Origin: Bacteroidota bacterium
GTDB lineage: Bacteria > Bacteroidota > Ignavibacteria > UBA10030 > UBA8401
Assembly (NCBI GenBank): GCA_020052095.1
Contig: JAGVPT010000151.1
Span: forward strand, 1-52,834
Reading direction: 5' to 3'
DNA: 52,834 nt
Part shown: piece after piece, positions 17,604-25,479 of the stretch
How positions within the stretch are numbered: position 1 is the stretch's first letter
Layout of the letters: each line of letters begins with the position of its first letter
Translations under genes and position numbers: made by a program
The notes under the pieces: generated by a model
Seen by the model: only the letters and a program-made list of their open reading frames with translations
The model's database searches: none
Told to the model about the DNA's origin: nothing

Positions 17604-18869
17604 ATGCTGGACCTAAAATTTATTCGCGAACATACCGAACTCGTCAAGCAAGGCATCAAAGCGAAGCGTGAAGTTGACAACGTAGACAAAATTTTATTGC
17701 TCGACGAACAGCGCAGGGCATTCATACAGGAGGGGGAGACGTTAAAAGCGAAGCGCAACGATGTCTCGGCAAAGATCGGCCAAGTGAAAAAATCAGGCGG
17801 CGATGCAAGCAGCGCGATCACCGAGATGAACGAAGTGAAATCGCGCATTCAAGCAATAGACGAGGAATTAAAAGTCGTTCAAGAGCAAGTCGAGGCGTTG
17901 CTGCTAACGGTTCCCAATGTTCCCCACTCGTCGGTTCCTGTTGGAGCGACACCTGGGGAGAATAAAGAAGTTTCTGTTTGGGGGGAGAAGCTCTCCGTCG
18001 ACTTTGAGTTGAAGCCCCATTGGGATCTAACCGACAAACTCAGCATTATTGATTTTACGCGGGGTGCAAAGGTCACAGGCGCCGGCTTTCCGTTCTATGT
18101 CGGAAAGGGTGCGATTCTTGAGCGCTCTCTCATCAATTTTTTTCTTGACCAGGCGGCGGAACGAGGATACAAAGAATTGGCACCGCCGTTGCTCGTGAAC
18201 GAAGAGAGCGCCCGCGGCACAGGACAGATTCCCGATAAGGAAGATCTGATGTATATCGCAGAGCGCGAGGGGTACTATATGATACCCACAGCCGAAGTGC
18301 CGGTGTCGAACTTTCATAGGAAGGAAGTATTTGAGGAGAAGGAACTGCCCGTTCAATATGCCGCCTACAGCGCGTGCTTTCGTCGTGAGGCTGGTTCGTA
18401 CGGCAAAGATGTCCGCGGCCTGAACAGGCTTCATCAATTTGATAAAGTGGAGCTGGTTAAGTTCGTCTTGCCGACGAGGTCATACGAAGAATTGGAATCG
18501 CTTCGCAGCGATGCCGAGCATCTTCTGCAGTTGCTCGGACTTCCCCACCGTACATCGCTCATGTGCACTGGCGACATGGGGTTCACGCAAACAAAGAAAT
18601 ACGATCTGGAAGTCTGGGCTCCCGGTCAAAAGAAATGGCTGGAAGTTTCTTCGTGCAGCAACTTTGAAGCGTTTCAGGCCCGGCGTATGAACATTAAATA
18701 CAAAGTGAAAGAAACAGGCAAGCAAGAATTTGTCCACACGTTGAACGGTTCCGCCCTCGCGTTGCCGCGCGTCGTCGCCGCCCTCCTTGAACATTATCAA
18801 ACGCCGGAGGGGAAGGTCATTGTTCCGAAAGTGCTCCAGGCGTATACGAAGTTTGCAGTGATAGAATAG
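17604..18869 (+). CDS. serS: seryl-tRNA synthetase
   Basis: MLDLKFIREH, ACFRREAGSYGKDVRGLNRLHQFDKVELVKF, EVSSCSNFEAFQARRMNIKYK, LNGSALALPRVVAALLEHYQ. Confidence 0.97.
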   Translation: MLDLKFIREHTELVKQGIKAKREVDNVDKILLLDEQRRAFIQEGETLKAKRNDVSAKIGQVKKSGGDASSAITEMNEVKSRIQAIDEELKVVQEQVEALLLTVPNVPHSSVPVGATPGENKEVSVWGEKLSVDFELKPHWDLTDKLSIIDFTRGAKVTGAGFPFYVGKGAILERSLINFFLDQAAERGYKELAPPLLVNEESARGTGQIPDKEDLMYIAEREGYYMIPTAEVPVSNFHRKEVFEEKELPVQYAAYSACFRREAGSYGKDVRGLNRLHQFDKVELVKFVLPTRSYEELESLRSDAEHLLQLLGLPHRTSLMCTGDMGFTQTKKYDLEVWAPGQKKWLEVSSCSNFEAFQARRMNIKYKVKETGKQEFVHTLNGSALALPRVVAALLEHYQTPEGKVIVPKVLQAYTKFAVIE

Positions 18870-18880
18870 GGAGAGGGTTC

Positions 18881-19283
18881 TTAGCTCTTTGCCATTAGCT
18901 ATTGGGGGGACAAATGAGAAATTTCACAACACTCAATATTTGGCAACAGGGAATACAACTTGTTATTGATGTATACAAGTTGTCTGAAAAGTTACCAGCG
19001 GAAGAGAAGTACGGATTGAAGAGTTAGATATGCCGCGCGGCGGTTTCTATTCCTTCCAACATTGCCGAAGGTAGCAGTAGACCGAGCGAAGCAGAGTATG
19101 GACGCTTTTTGGAAATGGCGTTGGGATCTGCGTACGAAGTAGAAACCCAATTAATAACAATTCAAAGATTGCATTTAGTTTCCAGCGATCAAATAGAAAA
19201 ACCGCAAACCTTGTTGGATCTAGAGCAGAAAATGATCAACAGTCTAATAAGCAAGCTAAAGCCAAAAGCAAATAGCTAACAGC
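18881..19283. mobile_element. IVS-like element: inverted TTAGCT..TTTGC words bracketing an interrupted four-helix-bundle gene
   Basis: Left TTAGCTCTTTGCCATTAGCTATT (18881-18903); right AAGCTAAAGCCAAAAGCAAATAGCTAAC (about 19253-19280) is its degenerate reverse complement. Confidence 0.6.
18914..19279 (+). pseudogene. four-helix-bundle (23S rRNA intervening-sequence protein family) gene with in-frame TAG at 19025-19027
   Basis: One frame reads [120 protein letters not shown]; the stop sits where the family usually has Q of [17 protein letters not shown]. Confidence 0.85.
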
Positions 19284-19288
19284 CAATC

Positions 19289-21052
19289 ATGAAATCCCTT
19301 CTGCGTCTCCGTTCCTACCTCGCAAAGTATAAAACCACGTTATTCTGGGGTATCTGTACGGTGATCGTCAGCAATCTGTTCATGGTCGCAACGCCTCTTT
19401 TTATCGGCAATGCGATCGACACAATCAAGCGCGGACTTGAAACTGGCGTGTTGCATCACACAGATTTACTGGCGTATGCCGGATTGATCGTCGGGTTTGC
19501 ATCGGTGTCTGGCTACATGACCTTTCTGACGCGGCAGACCATCATTGTTGTTTCGCGCAAGATTGAATATGACCTGCGCAATGATTTTCTTTCGCACATT
19601 CAAAAGCTACCCCTTAATTACTTTCAGAATACTCCGACCGGCGATCTGATGGCGCACGCAACTAATGACATCTCCGCGGTGCGCAACGCGCTCGGTCCGG
19701 GCATTATGTACCCATCCGATACATTCATGACATTTTCAATGGCGCTGACGCTCATGTTCATTATGGACTCATCGCTGACATGGATGGCGCTGGTTCCGCT
19801 CCCGCTTGTGTCGTACGCGGTCTATAAGCTTGGACAGATTATTCATGCCAAGTTCAACGAGAGGCAGGAGCAGTATTCTCTCCTGACCACGCGCGCCCAG
19901 GAAAATCTTTCGGGCATTCGTGTGGTAAAGGCGTATGTGCGCGAGGAGTACGAGATCGGACTTTTCGAAAAATTGAGTTGGGAGTATTTGAAGAAAAATC
20001 TCGTTCTCGCGAAGGCGCAATCGGTGATGTGGCCGTTAATGTACATGCTTGTGGGATTCTCATTGGTTATCACAGTGTATTTCGGCGGCCTTCAGGTGAT
20101 TGAGGGAAAAATCACCATCGGCACATTAACCGCATTCTTTACGTATCTCTCCATGTTGATCTGGCCGATGATCGCCTTCGGTTGGGTGACGAACATCATC
20201 CAACAAGGGGCGGCATCGATGGAAAGGCTTGGCAAAATATTTGACACGGTGCCGGAGATTCGGGATACCGATACAACGGATATTCTGATCAAACACCTCG
20301 ATGGCGGAATAGAATTCAGCAATGTCTCCTTTACGCACAAAGGGGCGCCAAAGCCGACGTTGCAGAACATTTCTCTGAAAATACCCAAAGGAACGACGCT
20401 TGCCGTCGTTGGCTATACCGGCTCCGGGAAGAGCACGTTTATCAATTTGATCTCCCGATTGTACGATGTAACTGAGGGAGAACTCCGTATCGATGGAGTT
20501 GACATAAGGAAAATTCCGCTTGAGGTGTTGCGCACACATATCGGCTACGTGCCGCAGGAGACATTTCTTTTCTCCGAATCCATATCGGAAAACATCAGTT
20601 ACGGCGCAGACGGGACTTCGCGGGAACAAATCCATGAAGCAGCGGAGATTTCCCAAATCGGCAAGGATGTTTCGGAATTTCCGCAGCAGTTCGACACCAT
20701 GCTCGGCGAGCGGGGCATCACATTGTCGGGCGGACAAAAACAGCGCACAAGCATTGCGCGGGCAGTGATGCGCAGGCCGAAGATCCTCATTTTGGATGAT
20801 GCCCTCTCGTCGGTCGATACGTACACGGAAGAGGCGATACTCGGTCGGCTTCGCCGCGTGATGGAAGACCGGACAAGCATTATTATCAGTCACCGTATCT
20901 CCACGGTGAAAGAAGCGGACATGATTATCGTTCTGGATAAAGGGCGGATTGTCGAGCAAGGATCGCACGATGAACTCGTGGAACGGGGAGGGATCTATGC
21001 GAATCTGCACTACAAGCAATTGCTGGAGAAGGAATTGGAGCAGCTCAATTAA
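19289..21052 (+). CDS. ABC exporter, TM + ATPase half-transporter
   Basis: Walker A GYTGSGKSTF, LSGGQKQRTSIARAV, Walker B ILILDDALSSVD; six-TM N-terminal domain. Confidence 0.95.
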   Translation: MKSLLRLRSYLAKYKTTLFWGICTVIVSNLFMVATPLFIGNAIDTIKRGLETGVLHHTDLLAYAGLIVGFASVSGYMTFLTRQTIIVVSRKIEYDLRNDFLSHIQKLPLNYFQNTPTGDLMAHATNDISAVRNALGPGIMYPSDTFMTFSMALTLMFIMDSSLTWMALVPLPLVSYAVYKLGQIIHAKFNERQEQYSLLTTRAQENLSGIRVVKAYVREEYEIGLFEKLSWEYLKKNLVLAKAQSVMWPLMYMLVGFSLVITVYFGGLQVIEGKITIGTLTAFFTYLSMLIWPMIAFGWVTNIIQQGAASMERLGKIFDTVPEIRDTDTTDILIKHLDGGIEFSNVSFTHKGAPKPTLQNISLKIPKGTTLAVVGYTGSGKSTFINLISRLYDVTEGELRIDGVDIRKIPLEVLRTHIGYVPQETFLFSESISENISYGADGTSREQIHEAAEISQIGKDVSEFPQQFDTMLGERGITLSGGQKQRTSIARAVMRRPKILILDDALSSVDTYTEEAILGRLRRVMEDRTSIIISHRISTVKEADMIIVLDKGRIVEQGSHDELVERGGIYANLHYKQLLEKELEQLN

Positions 21053-21499
21053 AAGTTGAAAATGAAAAGTTGAAAATTATAAATGATTAGGGGGGATCAT
21101 GAAAGAGAAGGATATAAAGATTTTAGATAGAAGTTATCAATTTGCGCTCAGGGTAGTCAAAATGGGGCAACAACTACCCGAGAATAATGGCGCCAGGATT
21201 ATTGGCAAGCAACTTCTCAGAGCGGGGACTTCAGTAGGTGCAAATATCGAAGAAGCAATCAGAGCATACTCAAAACCAGAATTTACCCACAGAATGAGTG
21301 TTGCACTGAAAGAGGCAAGAGAGACTCACTATTGGCTTCGTCTTCTCCGGGATTCATCAATAATAAAGCAGATAAGACTTCAAGCGATCATATTGGAAGC
21401 TGAAGAAATGAAGAAAATTCTCGGTGCAATTGTCCGCACCGCTCGCAAGAACAAAATATGTTGAATCATTTTTCACTTTCAACTTTTAACTTTTCACTG
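21048..21499. mobile_element. IVS-like element: inverted AAAAGTTGAAAA words bracketing an intact four-helix-bundle gene between two ABC exporter genes
   Basis: Left inner AAAAGTTGAAAATTATAAATGATT vs reverse complement of right AAAAGTTGAAAGTGAAAAATGATT; ORF start and stop directly abut the inner ends. Confidence 0.75.
21099..21464 (+). CDS. four-helix-bundle protein (23S rRNA intervening-sequence protein family)
   Basis: DRSYQFALRVVKMGQQLPEN...IGKQLLRAGTSVGANIEEAIRAYSKPEFTHRMSVALKEARETHYWLRLL; RBS AGGGGGG. Confidence 0.93.
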   Translation: MKEKDIKILDRSYQFALRVVKMGQQLPENNGARIIGKQLLRAGTSVGANIEEAIRAYSKPEFTHRMSVALKEARETHYWLRLLRDSSIIKQIRLQAIILEAEEMKKILGAIVRTARKNKIC

Positions 21500-21504
21500 T
21501 CTTC

Positions 21505-23274
21505 ATGCACGAAGAAGAAATCCTCGGAAAAGCGTACGACGGCACATTGATGAGGCGGCTGCTGCACTATCTCCGCCCGTACCAGTGGTACGTTCTCCTC
21601 GGTATCGCTTTAAGCATGGTGGTCTCCGGTCTCGAAGCGGTGCGGCCGTACTTCACAAAAATCGCAGTTGATGTCAATATCAAAAATCACGACGCGCACG
21701 GCCTGTTAGTGACCGCGCTCATGTTTCTGGGCGTGATGACGCTGCGCGGAATACTGCAATACTTCAATTCATACCTGGTCCAGTGGATCGGACAGCGCAC
21801 AATTTTTGATTTGCGGATGGAAATCTTCCGTCATCTGCAAAATCTCTCGCTCAAGTTCTACGACAAGAATCCCATCGGGAGACTCATTACGCGCGTGACG
21901 AACGATGTCGAGGTGTTGAACGAAATGTTTTCTTCCGGCATCGTGATGGTCTTCAGCGATGTGTTTATGATTATCGGAATCCTGTGGTTTATGTTTTCGA
22001 TGAACTGGCAGCTTGCGTTGGTGTCGCTCAGCGTTCTGCCTTTCCTTTTTTACGGAACGTTCCTCTTCCGGAAGAAAGCGCGCGAGGCGTACCGCGACGT
22101 TCGCATACAAATTGCGAAGATCAACACCTTCATGCAGGAGCACATTACGGGAATGATCGTTGATCAGATTTTCAATCGGGAGAAGAAAGCGTACGATCAG
22201 TTCGACAGGTTAAATGCAGCGCACCGGAATGCGAACATTCGCTCGGTTTTCTACTATGCCGTCTTTTATCCCTCCGTCGATATCATCGGCGCAGTCGCGA
22301 TCGGATTGATAATCTGGTATGCCGGCGGCAGAGCATTGGAGGGAAAAGTCACGATCGGAACGATCATGGCATTCCTCCAATTCAACGAAATGTTCTGGCG
22401 GCCGATTCGAGACCTATCGGAAAAGTACAACATCATGCAGACGGCGATGGCGTCATCCGAAAGGATCTTCAAATTGTTAGATGATAAAACCATCATTCAC
22501 GATTCGAATACTCCGTCGCCGCTTCCGTCGGTAAAGGGAAAAATAGAATTTCGCAATGTATGGTTCGCGTATAACGATGAAAATTGGGTGCTAAAAAATG
22601 TATCGTTCACCATCCAGCCGGGAGAAACCGCGGCATTCGTCGGACACACGGGGGCCGGCAAGACGACGATCATCAGCCTGCTCTCGAGATTCTATGATAT
22701 CCAAAAAGGAGAGATTCTCGTCGACGACCTGAACATCAAGGACCTGAGAAAAGAGGATCTGCGAAAACATATTGCGGTGGTGCTGCAGGATGTCTTCCTT
22801 TTTTCGGGAGATATCAAGGGAAATATTAGTCTCGGAAACAAGAAGATTCCGTTCGAGCATGTCCGGGCTGCTGCGCAGTTTGTCGGAGTGGATCAGTTCA
22901 TAGAAGCAATGCCGCGGAAATACGATGAAGAGGTGAAGGAACGGGGCGCGACCCTCTCCGTCGGACAGAAACAACTTCTCTCATTCGCCCGAGCGTTGGC
23001 CTACAACCCGAAGATATTGGTTCTCGACGAGGCGACTTCAAGCGTCGATACTGAAACGGAGTTGTTGATTCAATCCGCGATCAAAAAATTGCTTACAGGG
23101 AGAAGCTCGATCGTCATCGCCCATCGTCTCTCCACAATCCAAAACGCAGACAAGATTATTGTGATGCACAAAGGGGAGATCCGCGAGACCGGAACGCATC
23201 AGGAGTTGCTGGCTCTTGGCGGGATCTACTTCAAGCTGTACCAGCTGCAGTACAGGGAACAAGAAGTCAATTAG
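21505..23274 (+). CDS. ABC exporter, TM + ATPase half-transporter (likely heterodimer partner)
   Basis: Walker A GHTGAGKTTI, LSVGQKQLLSFARAL, Walker B ILVLDEATSSVD. Confidence 0.95.
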   Translation: MHEEEILGKAYDGTLMRRLLHYLRPYQWYVLLGIALSMVVSGLEAVRPYFTKIAVDVNIKNHDAHGLLVTALMFLGVMTLRGILQYFNSYLVQWIGQRTIFDLRMEIFRHLQNLSLKFYDKNPIGRLITRVTNDVEVLNEMFSSGIVMVFSDVFMIIGILWFMFSMNWQLALVSLSVLPFLFYGTFLFRKKAREAYRDVRIQIAKINTFMQEHITGMIVDQIFNREKKAYDQFDRLNAAHRNANIRSVFYYAVFYPSVDIIGAVAIGLIIWYAGGRALEGKVTIGTIMAFLQFNEMFWRPIRDLSEKYNIMQTAMASSERIFKLLDDKTIIHDSNTPSPLPSVKGKIEFRNVWFAYNDENWVLKNVSFTIQPGETAAFVGHTGAGKTTIISLLSRFYDIQKGEILVDDLNIKDLRKEDLRKHIAVVLQDVFLFSGDIKGNISLGNKKIPFEHVRAAAQFVGVDQFIEAMPRKYDEEVKERGATLSVGQKQLLSFARALAYNPKILVLDEATSSVDTETELLIQSAIKKLLTGRSSIVIAHRLSTIQNADKIIVMHKGEIRETGTHQELLALGGIYFKLYQLQYREQEVN

Positions 23275-23276
23275 TG

Positions 23277-23326
23277 ATTGCGCGGATTCCTCAGATTTAT
23301 CGCAGATTGCAGATTGCGCAGATTAA
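23277..23326. repeat. left inverted-repeat arm of the HNH/VapBC cassette
   Basis: GATTGCGCGGATTCCTCAGATTTATCGCAGATTGCAGATTGCGCAGATT; near-perfect reverse complement at about 25357-25410. Confidence 0.85.
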
Positions 23327-23424
23327 AAGTGTGCTCTCCATCGCAAAGTGAATTGGGATTTTCGATGGTTCATAGTATACCCTGTTTTTGAGCTAATGGT
23401 GGGCCAAAGATGAACAAGAGAAAG

Positions 23425-23490
23425 AACGGCGCGCACCAGAACTTTTCGCATTAGGCAGTATCTATATCAACTGCAGTAAAGGGAACAGGG
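23425..23490 (+). pseudogene. decayed second copy of an ABC transporter 3' end
   Basis: GCGCACCAGAACTTTTCGCATTAGGCAGTATCTATATCAA..CTGCAGTAAAGGGAACA aligns by eye with ACGCATCAGGAGTTGCTGGCTCTTGGCGGGATCTACTTCAA..CTGCAGTACAGGGAACA at the end of the upstream ABC gene. Confidence 0.55.
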
Positions 23491-23516
23491 TAGGATTGAG
23501 CTGTATTTGGTACACA

Positions 23517-24449
23517 TTATTGGCTTGCTATTTTGAATTCCGCATAGCGTTTCTCAAGCAATATTTTACTTGGCGATAATTCGGAAGGTGTCGGTAAAAC
23601 AATTCTTTTCTCGCTAAGGTTTTTGAGTCCATGAAGCAACATTGGGCCGTCTTCTTCATCAAGAACATCTTTTCGTACCTCAATTATATAGTCAGGTCTA
23701 AGCCCCAACAAGTCAGAATCGAAGGCAGCGTGATGCAACTTGCAGAGAGCAATTCCATTTTGTACTGTAGGTATTCCTTCAGGTTCTGAGTCCGCGATGA
23801 TATGGGCAGCATCGAGCAATTCTGGATGTCTCAATCGGCAAAAAGAACATTGTTGCCTATATGCAAGAAGGACTCTTTCTCGAAACCCTCTTTGGTGCAA
23901 TCGCTGTTTTATCGTTGCAGTTATGTACGTTCTTCTTGCTTCATCGTTAGAATCAGCAACGAGCATTGCCCTTGAATTTCCTAGAAACGTTTTGAAATAT
24001 ACCGGATCGTCTGCCGCAACTTTGAATGTCAGACTGTGAAGCATATCACCAACTATAAATACTGGGAATATCACATAGTACTTTCCGGGAACAATACCAT
24101 GGAAGTAAATCAAAGGTATTTGTTCTTTCATTGCAGCACGCAATCCCTCATTGTCTTTGTGATTGGGGTTTGTCCCTCGATAGCGGTACAATAGCAAGCC
24201 GTTGTGATCGAAGCTGTCATCGTATGGTCCATCGGACGTTGTTGTGATAGACAATGGAATTTTGGACAGTGCCTGTGGTTTAAAGATTCCTTGTGGTCCG
24301 ACGAGTGGAACACGTTTTCCCTCGAACTCAAATCCTTGCGTCAACAGTTGCCGTTGCAGAACGTCTCCGTGAACTTTGATTTGTTTTGATAACCATGCGA
24401 ATGAAGCTAATCGGATTCTTTGGTCTAGACTAGATTCTTGTGAGTTCAT
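23517..24449 (-). CDS. HNH endonuclease, possible modification-dependent restriction enzyme
   Basis: RQQCSFCRLRHPELLDAAHIIADSEPEGIPTVQNGIALCKLHHAAFDSDLLGL (CxxC...HII...N...H) C-terminal HNH; separate N-terminal domain. Confidence 0.85.
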   Translation of the reverse strand: MNSQESSLDQRIRLASFAWLSKQIKVHGDVLQRQLLTQGFEFEGKRVPLVGPQGIFKPQALSKIPLSITTTSDGPYDDSFDHNGLLLYRYRGTNPNHKDNEGLRAAMKEQIPLIYFHGIVPGKYYVIFPVFIVGDMLHSLTFKVAADDPVYFKTFLGNSRAMLVADSNDEARRTYITATIKQRLHQRGFRERVLLAYRQQCSFCRLRHPELLDAAHIIADSEPEGIPTVQNGIALCKLHHAAFDSDLLGLRPDYIIEVRKDVLDEEDGPMLLHGLKNLSEKRIVLPTPSELSPSKILLEKRYAEFKIASQ

Positions 24450-24482
24450 TCTGAAGACTCTGAGGAGGTGTTAGCAAGCCCT

Positions 24483-24884
24483 TTATTTTATCCAGCGCAC
24501 TTTGATTTTATTTTCCACCTGCTTAAACTCTTTATCGCCGGTCACCAATTCGCACTTCTTTTTTATTGCCAGCGCTGCGGCAAAACAATCTGCGAAGGAC
24601 ATTTTATTGAAAGCTTTTAGCTCTGCAGCCGTGCGGGTCAATTCTTTATCTGCCTCGACTACGTGAATTGGCAGTGCCTTCAAAGTATCTTCTGCAAGCT
24701 TCGCTGTTTTTTCACCGCCGCTGCGATAACCGTGGTACAAAACTTCTCCCCAATTCACAACACACATGTATGCCATGCGGTCTTTTAATACGCACTCGTC
24801 AAGTACCGCAGAGACTTCATCGTAACCCTCTTCGCGTTCCAGAAATGATATCAGGGCATAGCTGTCTAAGACAGTCGCTTTCAT
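24483..24884 (-). CDS. PIN-domain toxin (VapC-like)
   Basis: VLDSYALISFLEREEGYDEV, SFADCFAAALAIKKKCELVTGDKEFKQVE; overlaps antitoxin gene. Confidence 0.9.
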   Translation of the reverse strand: MKATVLDSYALISFLEREEGYDEVSAVLDECVLKDRMAYMCVVNWGEVLYHGYRSGGEKTAKLAEDTLKALPIHVVEADKELTRTAAELKAFNKMSFADCFAAALAIKKKCELVTGDKEFKQVENKIKVRWIK

Positions 24885-25111
24885 AATTCCCGCTCCCGCT
24901 TCTTGTCTTCCATGAGCGACTTGAGCATTTTTCCTTCCGTCCCCAAAATTCCTGCCAGGCTTTCAAAATAGTTTTTGTCGAGGGGCTGGATCAGCAGCTT
25001 GCCGTTTTGTTCGATAAACGCGATCTTTGTTCCCTTTTTTATTCCGAACTTGCGGCGGATCTTTGCCGGTACAACAACCTGTCCCTTGACAGTGACAACT
25101 GATGTTTCCAT
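24881..25111 (-). CDS. AbrB/MazE/SpoVT-type antitoxin
   Basis: VVTVKGQVVVPAKIRRKFGIKKGTKIAFIEQNGKLLIQPL. Confidence 0.9.
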   Translation of the reverse strand: METSVVTVKGQVVVPAKIRRKFGIKKGTKIAFIEQNGKLLIQPLDKNYFESLAGILGTEGKMLKSLMEDKKREREL

Positions 25112-25198
25112 GGGTACCCTCTTTTTGTTTAAGGATACATAATTGTCAAATGTAAGTCAAGTAAAAAATATAGCTTACGAAAAAGTAATTTGTACTAC

Positions 25199-25411
25199 CC
25201 ATTGATTGCGCTGATTACGCTGATTGCGCTCAGATTGCTGATTTCTCAGATGGCGATGTACGCATCATCCCTCAACTCCTTATTCAAGAAAGTACAGCTT
25301 TCGTCTGAACTTTGGCCAATCCAAATTCACTTCTCATGGTCTATACCCTGCTTACAATCTGCGTAATCTGCAATCTGCGATAAATCTGAGCAATCAGAGC
25401 AATCAACTTGT
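25199..25411. repeat. palindromic island (ATTGATTGCGCTGATTACGCTGATTGCG ... CAATCTGCGATAAATCTGAGCAATCAGAGCAATCAA)
   Basis: Internal inverted words; its right arm also pairs with 23277-23326. Confidence 0.85.
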
Positions 25412-25479
25412 AAGTTCGCCCCATTTTTCCTACTTTTCCTTCAATAAATTTATCAATCAAAACGAGTTGGGAGTGGTGT

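Noticed and set aside
19025-19027. Recoded TAG (pyrrolysine or suppression)
   Set aside because: Only one such case, the site is a Gln position in the family and the change is a simple CAG-to-TAG; a nonsense mutation is the simpler reading.
20126-21019. 297-aa minus-strand ORF opposite the ABC exporter
   Set aside because: Antisense of the conserved ATPase domain; no domain features.
18914-21464. Diversity-generating retroelement accessory (Avd is a related four-helix bundle)
   Set aside because: No reverse transcriptase and no template/variable repeat pair seen nearby; sequences read as the generic IVS-protein family.
23517-25111. Complete restriction-modification system
   Set aside because: No methyltransferase gene is present; only a lone HNH nuclease plus toxin-antitoxin, so at most a modification-dependent enzyme.
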